A stretch of DNA of 64,000 nucleotides from Siphonodentalium dalli. Lineage: Eukaryota; Mollusca; Scaphopoda; Gadilida; Siphonodentaliidae. Below the pieces are notes generated by a model. That model was not told the origin of the DNA. It searched no databases and saw nothing but the letters and a program-made list of their open reading frames with translations. The DNA lies in assembly GCA_032622095.1 (NCBI GenBank), contig CP136063.1, positions 36,308,106-36,372,105 of the forward strand. Direction: 5' to 3'. This document shows positions 27,601 through 38,939 of this stretch, piece by piece. A program made the translations under genes and the position numbers. Within the stretch, counting starts at the first letter, position 1. Each line of letters starts with the position of its first letter.

Positions 27601-30600
27601 TAAGGCGGGTACAAATGATGATTTTGTGGCCATATAGCGACAGCTTGTGCCAAAAAATGTTCAAACTATACGAAATTTCCTTCAAAATTTGTCGATTCCT
27701 TATTTGCCATCCCCCCAGGATATCTGTGGGTGGTCAACCGACGGTCAACTGGTCCGGGTTTTCAGTAAGGCGGGTACAAATGATGATTTTGTGGCCATAT
27801 AGCGACAGCTTGTGCCAAAAAATGTTCAAACTATACGAAATTTCCTTCAAAATTTGTCGATTCCTTATTTGCCATCCCCCCAGGATATCTGTGGGTGGTC
27901 AACCGACGGTCAACTGGTCCGGGTTTTCAGTAAGGCGGGTACAAATGATGATTGTGTGGCCATATAGCGACAGCTTGTGCCACTAAATGTTCAAACTATA
28001 CGAAATTTCCTTCAAAATTTGTCGATTTCTTATTTGCCATCCCCCCAGGATATCTGTGGGTGGTCAACCGACGGTCAACTGGTCCGGGTTTTCAGTAAGG
28101 CGGGTACAAATGGTGATTATGTGGCCATATAGCGACAGCTTGTGCCACTAAATGTTCAAACTATACGAAATTTCCTTCAAAATTTGTCGATTTCTTATTT
28201 GCCATCCCCCCATGATATCTGTAGGTGGTCAACCGACGGTCAACTGGTCCGGGTTTTCAGTAAGGCGGGTAAAAATGATGATTATGTGGCCATATAGCGA
28301 CAGCTTGTGCCACTAAATGTTCAAACTATACGAAATTTCCTTCAAAATTTGTCGATTCCTTATTTGCCATCCCCCCAGGATATCTGTGGGTGGTCAACCT
28401 CGATTTCTTATTTGCCATCCCCCCATGATATCTGTAGGTGGTCAACCGACGGTCAACTGGTCCGGGTTTTCAGTACGGCGGGTACAAATGATGATTATGT
28501 GGCCATATAGCGACAGCTTGTGCCACTAAATGATCAAACTATACGAAATTTCCTTCAAAATTTGTCGATTCCTTATTTGCCATCCCCCCAGGATATCTGA
28601 GGGTGGTCAACCGACGGTCAACTGGTCCGGGTTTTCAGTAAGGCGGGTACAAATGATGATTATGTGGCCATATAGCGACAGCTTGTGCCACTAAATGTTC
28701 AAACTATACGAAATTTCCTTCAAAATTTGTCGATTTCTTATTTGCCATCCCCCAGGATATCTGTGGTTGGTCAACCGACGGTCAACTGGTCCGGGTTTTC
28801 AGTAAGGCGGGTACAAATGGTGATTATGTGGCCATATAGCGACAGCTTGTGCCACTAAATGTTCAAACTATACGAAATTTCCTTCAAAATTTGTCAATTT
28901 CTTATTTGCTATCCCCCCATGATATATGTAGGTGGTCAACCGACGGTCAACTGGTCCGGGTTTTCAGTAAGGCGGGTACAAATGATGATTATGTGGCCAT
29001 ATAGCGACAGCTTGTGCCACTAAATGTTCAAACTATACGAAATTTCCTTCAAAATTTGTCGATTTCTTATTTGCCATCCCCCCAGGATATCTGTGGGTGG
29101 TCAACCGACGGTCAACTGGTCCGGGTTTTCAGTAAGGCGGGTACAAATGGTGATTATGTGGCCATATAGCGACAGGTTGTGCCACTAAATGTTCAAACAA
29201 TACGAAATTTCCTTCAAAATTTGTTGATTTCTTATTTGCCATCCCCCCATGATATCTGTAGGTGGTCAACCGACGGTCAACTGGTCCGGGTTTTCAGTAA
29301 GGCGGGTACAAATGATGATTATGTGGCCATATAGCGACAGCTTGTGCCACTAAATGTTCAAACTATACGAAATTTCCTTCAAAATTTGTCGATTCCTTAT
29401 TTGCCATCCCCCCAGGATATCTGTGGGTGGTCAACCGACGGTCAACTGGTCCGGGTTTTCAGTAAGGCGGGTACACATGATGATTATGTGGCCATATAGC
29501 GACAGCTTGTGCCACTAAATGTTCAAACTATACGAAATTTCCTTCAATATTTGTCGATTTCTTATTTGCCATCCCCCCATGATATCTGTAGGTGGTCAAC
29601 CGACGGTCAACTGGTATGGGTTTTCAGTAAGGCGGGTACATATGATGATTATGTGGCCATATAGCGACAGCTTGTGCCACTAAATGTTCAAACTATACGA
29701 AATTTCCTTCAAAATTTGTCGATTTCTTATTTGCCATCCCCCATGATATCTGTAGGTGGTCAACCGACGGTCAACTGGTCCGGGTTTTCAGTAAGGCGGG
29801 TACAAATGGTGATTATGTGGCCATATAGCGACAGCTTGTGCCACTAAATGTTCAAACTATACGAAATTTCCTTCAAAATTTGTCGATTCCTTATTTGCCA
29901 TCCCCCCAGGATATCTGTGGGTGGTCAACCGACGGTCAACTGGTCCGGGTTTTCAGTAAGGCGGGTACAAATGATGATTGTGTGGCCATATAGCGACAGC
30001 TTGTGCCACTAAATGTTCAAACTATACGAAATTTCCTTCAAAATTTGTCGATTTCATATTTGCCATCCCCCCAGAATATCTGTGGGTGGTCAACCGACGG
30101 TCAACTGGTCCGGGTTTTCAGTAAGGCGGGTACAAATGGTGATTATGTGGCCATATAGCGACAGCTTGTGCCACTAAATGTTCAAACTATACGAAATTTC
30201 CTTCAAAATTTGTCGATTTCTTATTTGCCATCCCCCCATGATATCTGTAGGTGGTCAACCGACGGTCAACTGGTCCGGGTTTTCAGTAAGGCGGGTAAAA
30301 ATGATGATTATGTGGCCATATAGCGACAGCTTGTGCCACTAAATGTTCAAACTATACGAAATTTCCTTCAAAATTTGTCGATTCCTTATTTGCCATCCCC
30401 CCAGGATATCTGTGGGTGGTCAACCTCGATTTCTTATTTGCCATCCCCCCATGATATCTGTAGGTGGTCAACCGACGGCCAACTGGTCCGGGTTTTCAGT
30501 AAGGCGGGTACAAATGATGATTATGTGGCCATATAGCGACAGCTTGTGCCACTAAATGATCGAACTATACGAAATTTCCTTCAAAATTTGTCGATTCCTT

Positions 30601-33600
30601 ATTTGCCATCCCCCCAGGATATCTGTGGGTAACAACCGACGGTCAACTGGTCCGGGTTTTCAGTAAGGCGGGTACAAATGATGATTATGTGGCCATATAG
30701 CGACAGCTTGTGCCACTAAATGTTCAAACTATACGAAATTTCCTTCAAAATTTGTCGATTTCTTATTTGCCATCCCCCCATGATATCTGTAGGTGGTCAA
30801 CCGACGGTCAACTGGTCCGGGTTTTCAGTAAGGCGGGTACAAATGATGATTATGTGGCCATATAGCCACAGCTTGCGCCACTAAATGTTCAAACTATACG
30901 AAATTTCCTTCAAAATTTGTCGATTTCTTATTTGCCATCCACCCAGGATATCTGTGGGTGGTCAACCGACGGTCAACTGGTCCGGGTTTTCAGTAAGGCG
31001 GTACAAATGGTGATTATGTGGCCATATAGCGACAGGTTGTGCCACTAAATGTTCAAACTATACGAAATTTCCTTCAAAATTTGTCGATTTCTTATTTGCC
31101 ATCCCCCCATGATATCTGTAGGTGGTCAACCGACGGTCAACTGGTCCGGGTTTTCAGTAAGGCGGGTACAAATGATGATTATGTGGCCATATAGCGACAG
31201 CTTGTGCCACTAAATGTTCAAACTATACGAAATTTCCTTCAAAATTTGTCGATTTCTTATTTGCCATCCCCCCATGATATCTGTAGGTGGTCAACCGACG
31301 GTCAACTGGTCCGGGTTTTCAGTAAGGCGGGTACAAATGATGATTATGTGGCCATATAGCGACAGCTTGTGCCACTAAATGTTCAAACTATACGAAATTT
31401 CCTTCAAAATTTGTCGATTCCTTATTTGCCATCCCCCCATGATATCTGTGGGTGGTCAACCGACGGTCAACTGGTCCGGGTTTTCAGTAAGGCGGGTACA
31501 AATGATGATTATGTGGCCATATAGCGACAGCTTGTGCCACTAAATGTTCAAACTATACGAAATTTCCTTCAAAAATTGTCGATTTCTTATTTGCCATCCC
31601 CCCATGATATCTGTAGGTGGTCAACCGACGGTCAACTGGTCCGGGTTTTCAGTAAGGCGGGTACAAATGATAATTATGTGGCCATATAGCGACAGCTTGT
31701 GCCACTAAATGTTCAAACTATACGAAATTTCCTTCAAAATTTGTCGATTCCTTATTTGCCATCCCCCAGGATATCTGTGGGTGGTCAACCGACGGTCAAC
31801 TGGTCCTGGTTTTCAGTAAGGCGGGAACAAATGATGATTATGTGGCCATATAGCGACAGCTTGTGCCACTAAATGTTCAAACTATACGAAATTTCCTTCA
31901 AAATTTGTCGATTTCTTATTTGCCATCCCCCCAGGATATCTGTGGGTGGTCAACCGACGGTCAACTGGTCCGGGTTTTCAGTAAGGCGGGTACAAATGGT
32001 GATTATGTGGCCATATAGCGACAGCTTGTGCCACTAAATGTTCAAACTATACGAAATTTCCTTCAAAATTTGTCGATTTCTTATTTGCCATCCCCCCATG
32101 ATATCTGTAGGTGGTCAACCGACGGTCAACTGGTCCGGGTTTTCAGTAAGGCGGGTACAAATGATGATTATGTGGCCATATAGCGACAGCTTGTGCCACT
32201 AAATGTTCAAACTATACGAAATTTCCTTCAAAATTTGTCGATTTCTTATTTGCCATCCCCCCATGATATCCGTAGGTGGTCAACCGACGGTCAACTGGTC
32301 CGGGTTTTCAGTAAGGCGGGTACAAATGATGATTATGTGGCCATATAGCGACAGCTTGTGCCACTAAATGTTCAAACTATACGAAATTTCCTTCAAAATT
32401 TGTCGATTCCTTATTTGCCATCCCCCAGGATATCTGTGGGTGGTCAACCGACGGTCAACTGGTCCGGGTTTTCAGTAAGGCGGGTACAAATGATGATTAT
32501 GTGGCCATATAGCGACAGCTTGTGCCACTAAATGTTCAAACTATACGAAATTTCCTTCAAAATTTGTCGATTTCTTATTTGCCATCCCCAAAGGATATCT
32601 GTGGGTGGTCAACCGACGGTCAACTGGTCCGGGTTTTCAGTAAGGCGGGTCCAAATCATGATTATGTGGCCATATAGCGACAGCTTGTGCCACTAAATGT
32701 TCAAACTATACGAAATTTCCTTCAAAATTTGTCGATTCCTTATTTGCCATCCCCCAGGATATCTGTGGGTGGTCAACCGACGGTCAACTGGTCCGGGTTT
32801 TCAGTAAGGCGGGTACAAATGATGATTGTGTGGCCATATAGAGACAGCTTGTGCCACTAAATGTTCAAACTATACGAAATTTCCTTCAAAATTTGTCGAT
32901 TTCTTATTTGCCATCCCCCCAGGATATCTGTGGGTGGTCAACCGACGGTCAACTGGTCCGGGTTTTCAGTAAGGCGGGTACAAATTGTGATTATGTGGCC
33001 ATATAGCGACAGCTTGTGCCACTAAATGTTCAAACTATACGAAATTTCCTTCAAAATTGTCGATTTCTTATTTGCCATCCCCCATGATATCTGTAGGTGG
33101 TCAACCGACGGTCAACTGGTCCGGGTTTTCAGTAAGGCGGGTACAAATGATGATTATGTGGCCATATAGCGACAGCTTGTGCCACTAAATGTTCAAACTA
33201 TACGAAATTTCCTTCAAAATTTGTCGATTTCTTATTTGCCATCCCCCCAGGATATCTGTGGGTGGTCAACCGACGGTCAACTGGTCCGGGTTTTCAGTAA
33301 GGCGGGTACAAATGGTGATTATGTGGCCATATAGCGACAGCTTGTGCCACTAAATGTTCAAACTATACGAAATTTCCTTCAAAATTTGTCGATTTCTTAT
33401 TTGCCATCCCCCCATGATATCTGTAGGTGGTCAACCGACGGTCAACTGGTCCGGGTTTTCAGTAAGGCGGGTACAAATGATGATTATGTGGCCATATAGC
33501 GACAGCTTGTGCCACTAAATGTTCAAACTATACGAAATTTCCTTCACAATTTGTCGATTCCTTATTTGCCATTCCCCCAGGATATCTGTGGGTGGTCAAC

Positions 33601-34725
33601 CGACGGTCAACTGGTCCGGGTTTTCAATAAGGCGGGTACAAATGATGATTATGTGGCCATATAGCGACAGCTTGTGCCACTAAATGTTCAAACTATACGA
33701 AATTTCCTTCAAAATTTGTCGATTTCTTATTTGCCATCCCCCCAGGATATCTGTGGGTGGTCAACCGACGGTCAACTGGTCCGGGTTTTCAGTAAGGCGG
33801 GTACAAATGATGATTATGTGGCCATATAGCGACAGCTTGTGCCACTAAATGTTCAAACTATACGAAATTTCCTTCAAAATTTGTCGATTCCTTATTTGCC
33901 ATCCCCCCAGGATATCTGTGGGTGGTCAACCGACGGTCAACTGGTCCGGGTTTTCAGTAAGGCGGGTACAAATGATGATTATGTGGCCATATAGCGACAG
34001 CTTGTGCCACTAAATGTTCAAACTATACGAAATTTCCTTCAAAATTTGTCGATTTCTTATTTGCCATCCCCCCAGGATATCTGTGGGTGGTCAACCGACG
34101 GTCAACTGGTCCGGGTTTTCAGTAAGGCGGGTACAAATGGTGATTATGTGGCCATATAGCGACAGCTTGTGCCACTAAATGTTCAAACTATACGAAATTT
34201 CCTTCAAAATTTGTCGATTTCTTATTTGCCATCCCCCCAGGATATCTGTAGGTGGTCAACCGACGGTCAACTGGTCCGGGTTTTCAGTAAGGCGGGTACA
34301 AATGATGATTATGTGGCCATATAGCGACAGCTTGTGCCACTAAATGTTCAAACTATACGAAATTTCCTTCAAAATTTGTCGATTTCTTATTTGCCATCCC
34401 CCCAGGATATCTGTGGGTGGTCAACCGACGGTCAACTGGTCCGGGTTTTCAGTAAGGCGGGTACAAATGGTGATTATGTGGCCATATAGCGACAGCTTGT
34501 GCCACTAAATGTTCAAACTATACGAAATTTCCTTCAAAATTTGTCGATTCCTTATTTGCCATCCCCCCAGGATATCTGTGGGTGGTCAACCGACGGTCAA
34601 CTGGTCCGGGTTTTCAGTAAGGCGGGTACAAATGATGATTATGTGGCCATATAGCGACAGCTTGTGCCACTAAATGTTCAAACTATACGAAATTTCCTTC
34701 AAAATTTGTCGATTTCTTATTTGCC
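14455..34725 (-). repeat. Satellite block 3, reverse orientation
   Basis: About 123 monomers in reverse orientation (cactaaatgttcaaactatacg... on the + strand). It starts at the fold-back junction tactgaaatttctttcaaaattt and ends at 34,725, where unique sequence (gcatgcatctgtac) begins inside a monomer. A higher-order block lies at about 22,511-30,540. Confidence 0.95.
22511..30540 (-). repeat. 2,026-bp higher-order repeat of the satellite
   Basis: A hybrid junction, ggtggtcaacc joined directly to tcgatttcttattt, leaves a 46-47-bp monomer stub. It recurs in the same setting, with reference points at 22,511, 24,537, 25,244, 26,281, 28,307 and 30,333. The spacings are 2,026, 707, 1,037, 2,026 and 2,026 bp, which equal 12, 4, 6, 12 and 12 monomers plus one stub. 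Other private variants follow the same register, for example tgctatcccc at 23,111, 26,881 and 28,907. The near-identity of the copies indicates recent amplification. Confidence 0.93.
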
Positions 34726-37700
34726 GCATGCATCTGTACATACATGTAGGACACCCTCTTTCTTGCAACGGCACCGCCTTGTACTGCAATCTGACTTACA
34801 CCTACATATTGTAAGTTCGAGGACAGCAGTCGGAGCTGGTGGGAGAGACATCATCTCCGGGACAAGCTGTCCATTAGAATTGAGAACCCACCCATTCAAT
34901 CGTGGTGATGGCAGCATCAACATTGGGAAGAGGGCATGTGTCCATATATAAACTTGGTAGTTAACACGTTTCAGGTGCAAATTGAATGAGTCCATTGTTG
35001 GTGGTAGTTTTTCACTCCTAGTGTTCTTTTTGCTGAACAATTCATAACGTAAATCATCAAGGGAGGTCAGTTCACGGTTCGCATAAACCAAACAAACTAG
35101 AGACACACATGTTGCCTTCACATGGTCCTTAATGATAGTCGGGTCCTCTCCCATCTCCAAGAAGGCTGGGAACATTTGTGGGTGATCTTGCAATGTTCGG
35201 AACCATTTCAATTTCCCAATAGAACTGAACGCGCTTGTCGAGTCGCATCCACTCAATGCATGGATAGCTGGCATAACCATAGCCATGTCCTTGCCCAAAT
35301 CTCTCGCGCAATCATGAACTGGTATATATCGACGCCGTTTGCCAACGCCAGTGAGGAAGAATAGCTCTTTTATGCCCAGTAGCGCACAATACATTGGACA
35401 CATTGTCAGGACGTCGGTATCTCCACTCCACAAAATGAATCTTTCTACTTGTAATTCACTTGCGGCATGTCCCAGATGTACAAACATCCTAGAATCAGCC
35501 TCCTCGTGGTCGGACTCAAGATACTCTGACCAACCACATCCATCCTTTGATAAAAACATAACCTTTTTCGAATCTGGGAATCCACCGGCATGGAAAACTT
35601 TCCGGTCATTCGATAATAGCAACGGTATCTTCCGGGACCAGTCATCAAATAAGAAATTGACCATATTTATTTTGTTTTTTGGATTGGACAAATATTTCTG
35701 TCTTTGTTTTGGAAAAGGTGTAGAGAGTGACGGGTTCCTGATCTCTTGCATCCGTATATCCCCGCGTCTAGCTCTTTCGCCCGACTTTATGGAGTCTGGC
35801 TGTGTATAGCTGTCGCACACAACAGCCAGGAGGTCACATCGGAAACTGAGAACGGCATGCAACAGTTTCTCAGAAAATCCACCAAATGTAGAACAGTCGG
35901 TTGCACTTGCCATTGTCATCTGTAGGAGCATCATGAAGTCAATAATTCCCATCGTGGTTTTCAGAGAAGATGGCAAATTATATATAGCTCTATCGCCCTC
36001 GATGTATCCAATGAGGACACTCTTCGTTGTTTTTCTGATAGTTCCATCCAAATTGAATAGGGGGAGTGGAACAGATGCTATTTCATGTTTCAGGAGAGCT
36101 GGTAGATCGACATCTCGGCTTTGTGCAACAACAACCAGTTTGCTGAATATCTGCCTGTCAATTTCGACAGACTTATTAGTATCTTTTTCTTTTGCCGCCA
36201 GTGGCTTGTTTAGAGTACTAAATGTTTTTAATTTGGGTGTTGATATTTTGTCAAAGAAGTCACATTGTGTTACACCATTTATGTTGGTTTCGAACCGTTT
36301 GGTCACAAACTGAGAAAGTTGTTGGTTCCCCGCAACCCGGACATCACACAACTGTGATTCGATATCATGTGTTGCAACCCGAGATGTAGCAATGTTTACG
36401 AGTGGTGTGGTATTGCTCTCCGAAGCCCCTTGTTCAATAATGAACGGGTTGACCATGCTATCAGATACTGTTGCCACAATATGGGAGACGGCTTTCTCGT
36501 CGGCGAGCATACGATTTGCGGATGCCTCCTTGTACGAAGATTTATTCGCGTCGTGTAGCCCACTCATTTCAAATGTCTGCAACGCAACTGAGGCCTTTAG
36601 ATGCGCAGTGAGGTAGAACCTTTTCAGAGCCGCGGTATGACAACACAAACTTCGATATTTGCCGCAGTCCTTGTTGATGGATTGTTCAATTGCCATATCA
36701 TGCCACACGCCAGAGAAAGGCTTGCAAGTGTGGTAAACAGATGTGTTCTTTTGGAAAACGGCGGATGCTAATTCAGGCTTCTTCTCGAACATTAGCCTCG
36801 ATTCCGCTACACTGGCTAATCCCCATCGCGCGTAGTTCACATGTTTAGACATGAAATCAAGAGGAAGCATTTCTGCTGATGTCTCTATCTCCATCAATCT
36901 ATTATCATCGCGCTTAGCAGCAATATAATCAAGCAGCAGTTGTGACAAATCAGATACATAGTTGTCCCAGAACATAAATGTTTTCGACACTTTTCTGCCA
37001 TGGTCTAGAAACTCGCCAAACTTTACGAACAGAGGCTCTGTAGCTGACTGGAATTCAGTGACACATTTTTGTAAGCTGTGCCTGCTATCATCGTTCAGTT
37101 CGCTGAACAAGTCCATCACCGCTTCTGCCTTTGCAGCAATATTGTCCATTATGTGCGACTCAATCTGTTCTCCGTTGCAGCTAAGCCATTCCAGATATGC
37201 CTTCCACCTCAACTGTCCGAATGCTTCGTTCATCAATTTATGCAAGCGAACGCCGCGGTTATACGATTTTCCACACAAAATCCGATTGACCGTTGCGTTA
37301 CCATGTACACCAGCCTCTATAACAATGTCCTCGAATCCACTTTCCTGCATAATTGTGCCTGTGTCACCCATGAAGGTCATGGCTCTGTGCATGCCTCCCA
37401 ATTCAAACTCGTTCTTAAATTCAGCCGGATTTCTCCATTTAATCATCTGAGCCTTGCAGTATATCGCTTCGTCATATGTAACATACGACCAATTCTGCCC
37501 TAGAGTCCTGAACAAATTCTGAAACTGTTTCATCATGGTATAGATTGTATCGAAATCAGCTGCTGAGCCTGGAATCATCGGACAGTATCCAATGTTAGTC
37601 TTGGTCACGTTAATTCGATTGGTGACACTCGCGTGATATACAGTCCAGCCAGGAACAGATGACGATTTACTAAACTCTACATCAAATATCTTCGTTGGAA

Positions 37701-37839
37701 TTGTACGCAAGAGGACATAGTTTTTGTCAGCCGACCTCAATAATGTATGTTCTGTGGAACACTGGTTGAACCAACTGATGCGCACATTTCCAATAAAATG
37801 TGCGGGACCTGGTTGTTTCCCTCCCATGTTAGGGCTCAC
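34717..37839 (-). CDS. C-terminal part: PIN/FEN1-like domain plus Cys-rich tail
   Basis: 1,040 codons, open throughout. Seen: an acidic set spread like the core of a PIN/FEN1 (XPG-type) fold: a CDSYTQPDSIKSGERARRG stretch near residue 690, HEEADSR (778-784), SGDTDVL (808-814) and HALSGCDSTSAF (863-874) followed by a Gly-Lys rich turn like the DNA-binding loop after GxDY in FEN1. The last 30 residues form a CXC-type zinc motif (CRCKSDC...CRCKK...CTDACG) that stops early. Assignment to a nuclease fold is inference from motif order; catalysis is untested. The reading frame extends a few codons upstream of the GTG to a TAG at 37,867-37,869, so it is a continuation of the frame at 37,836-38,939. 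Confidence 0.6.
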   Translation of the reverse strand: MSPNMGGKQPGPAHFIGNVRISWFNQCSTEHTLLRSADKNYVLLRTIPTKIFDVEFSKSSSVPGWTVYHASVTNRINVTKTNIGYCPMIPGSAADFDTIYTMMKQFQNLFRTLGQNWSYVTYDEAIYCKAQMIKWRNPAEFKNEFELGGMHRAMTFMGDTGTIMQESGFEDIVIEAGVHGNATVNRILCGKSYNRGVRLHKLMNEAFGQLRWKAYLEWLSCNGEQIESHIMDNIAAKAEAVMDLFSELNDDSRHSLQKCVTEFQSATEPLFVKFGEFLDHGRKVSKTFMFWDNYVSDLSQLLLDYIAAKRDDNRLMEIETSAEMLPLDFMSKHVNYARWGLASVAESRLMFEKKPELASAVFQKNTSVYHTCKPFSGVWHDMAIEQSINKDCGKYRSLCCHTAALKRFYLTAHLKASVALQTFEMSGLHDANKSSYKEASANRMLADEKAVSHIVATVSDSMVNPFIIEQGASESNTTPLVNIATSRVATHDIESQLCDVRVAGNQQLSQFVTKRFETNINGVTQCDFFDKISTPKLKTFSTLNKPLAAKEKDTNKSVEIDRQIFSKLVVVAQSRDVDLPALLKHEIASVPLPLFNLDGTIRKTTKSVLIGYIEGDRAIYNLPSSLKTTMGIIDFMMLLQMTMASATDCSTFGGFSEKLLHAVLSFRCDLLAVVCDSYTQPDSIKSGERARRGDIRMQEIRNPSLSTPFPKQRQKYLSNPKNKINMVNFLFDDWSRKIPLLLSNDRKVFHAGGFPDSKKVMFLSKDGCGWSEYLESDHEEADSRMFVHLGHAASELQVERFILWSGDTDVLTMCPMYCALLGIKELFFLTGVGKRRRYIPVHDCARDLGKDMAMVMPAIHALSGCDSTSAFSSIGKLKWFRTLQDHPQMFPAFLEMGEDPTIIKDHVKATCVSLVCLVYANRELTSLDDLRYELFSKKNTRSEKLPPTMDSFNLHLKRVNYQVYIWTHALFPMLMLPSPRLNGWVLNSNGQLVPEMMSLPPAPTAVLELTICRCKSDCSTRRCRCKKEGVLHVCTDACGK

Positions 37840-38939
37840 AAGTATTGTATTCTCAGACGCGATTCTCTATGCTGGGCACCCACACTTGGGACGACGCCGA
37901 AGGAACCTCTGCTCGTATCCGCTGCCTGATATAATACCATATTCACGACGTCGTGGTGATAGCCACCAACCGATTCCGTTGCTCTGTTGAAATTATCACC
38001 AGCGCCTCGTGTCACTATTCCATGTACCATATTCGTTGGCACTGTCAGACCGTCTGTCTGGATTTTGTCGACCCATGACGTTTCGATCCTTTGAACTTCG
38101 TCATAACTGATGCCGTGTCCATGTCTGTTGAGTAGTTGAACCACGTCTTTTGATTGTGTGATCTGATGCACGGACACGCTCAGACCTATGTGCTTCGGGG
38201 TACGACATCGTCCTCTAGATGATATATAAATGAGATCTTGGCACACGCTTAGAACTTGGCGATGGAGGCTATTGTCTGTCTCGCGAACACCAACTGGATA
38301 TACACTGACTACGTGTTCCATGCGTTTTGCTGCTAAAATCGTATATATAAATTGATAGAGTTTCTGTCCCACGATCGACTCAGCTTCGTTGATAGAAATA
38401 TCATCAGGGTTTAGATGTTTGACTGTGATTCCGGGTACATTAGCGACCAGCCCACTGATGACGAGAGCAGTCATATACAGAAGTGATTCCTCTGACAGCC
38501 ACTGCGGATCTAACGACTCTGAAATACTGGATGATAACTGTAGTTCTTTAAACATAGCCCTGGTCTTTGCTGCGGTATTGATGGCATCCTTTATATTGAG
38601 AGACTTACTGATAACGAGTTCAGGTTTTGCGCGGGATTGATAAATAAAAAAAACTTTATCTGGGTAATTCTTCTCAATTTTGTCCTTTAACTTTTGCTTA
38701 GTGAATGCCATGCCACATGCTGTGTTGTCTATGTTCTGTAATATATCCAGGAACTGCTTTAGTAGTTGACCCATATCATACGTGATACCTTCCTCTAAGT
38801 TTGGGAGAATCTCACCCATCAGATTATCCAAAGCAACATCGTGTGCGGTAATCGTATTGCTGGAAACTGTGGTTCCACGTATATGTTTAATATATTTAAT
38901 GTGGCACAATCTATGGTATCTTGCTTCAAGGGCAATCAA
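37836..38939 (-). CDS. Middle part of the PIN/FEN1-like gene
   Basis: 367 codons with no known catalytic motif. It opens with LIALEARYHRLCHIKYI, a His/Cys pattern (YHRLCH) that continues the Cys/His-rich N-terminal region encoded just upstream. The remainder is mixed helical sequence. It ends at TGA 37,838-37,836 overlapping the next frame. The start codon used by a naive caller would be TTG, and the codons just upstream of it stay open and match the same protein, which supports a frameshift over a separate gene. Confidence 0.5.
   Translation of the reverse strand: MIALEARYHRLCHIKYIKHIRGTTVSSNTITAHDVALDNLMGEILPNLEEGITYDMGQLLKQFLDILQNIDNTACGMAFTKQKLKDKIEKNYPDKVFFIYQSRAKPELVISKSLNIKDAINTAAKTRAMFKELQLSSSISESLDPQWLSEESLLYMTALVISGLVANVPGITVKHLNPDDISINEAESIVGQKLYQFIYTILAAKRMEHVVSVYPVGVRETDNSLHRQVLSVCQDLIYISSRGRCRTPKHIGLSVSVHQITQSKDVVQLLNRHGHGISYDEVQRIETSWVDKIQTDGLTVPTNMVHGIVTRGAGDNFNRATESVGGYHHDVVNMVLYQAADTSRGSFGVVPSVGAQHRESRLRIQYL

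Larger units (their letters stand above)
1..34725. repeat. 165-bp satellite DNA array (about 210 monomers)
   Basis: A continuous tandem array. The start of the monomer (cgtcggttgaccacc) recurs at 1, 166, 331 and 496, so the period is exactly 165 bp, with rare 1-2 bp indels mostly in a G/C run. Two main variant classes differ at the run after the start (CCCACAGATATCCTGG against CCTACAGATATCATGG), and a third site varies between aatcatcatt and aatcaccatt. The array touches the left edge of the window, so its full length is unknown, and it ends inside ttatttgcc at 34,725. Short open frames in it come from the repeat (monomer of 55 codons) and are not genes. The size is close to nucleosomal repeat length and typical of centromeric or heterochromatic satellites, which is inference. 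No CENP-B box was found in the monomer. Confidence 0.98.

Noticed and set aside
1-34725. CRISPR-like array
   Set aside because: Units of 165 bp are directly joined, with no unique spacers, and the context is eukaryotic.
1-34725. CENP-B box in the monomer
   Set aside because: The TTCG in aatttcgtatagtttgaac is not followed by the A-x2-CGGG part of the consensus, on either strand.
13438-34951. Many open frames of 60-167 codons such as MPLNVQTIRNFLQN... in the satellite
   Set aside because: The monomer is exactly 55 codons long, so any stop-free frame repeats mechanically. They occur in several frames and both strands, start or stop at monomer variants, and lack gene signals.
37836-38939. 4-bp overlaps between the three minus-strand frames as operon-like coupled genes
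   Set aside because: The host is eukaryotic, the apparent starts are TTG and GTG, and the protein pattern runs through both seams; frameshifts are simpler.
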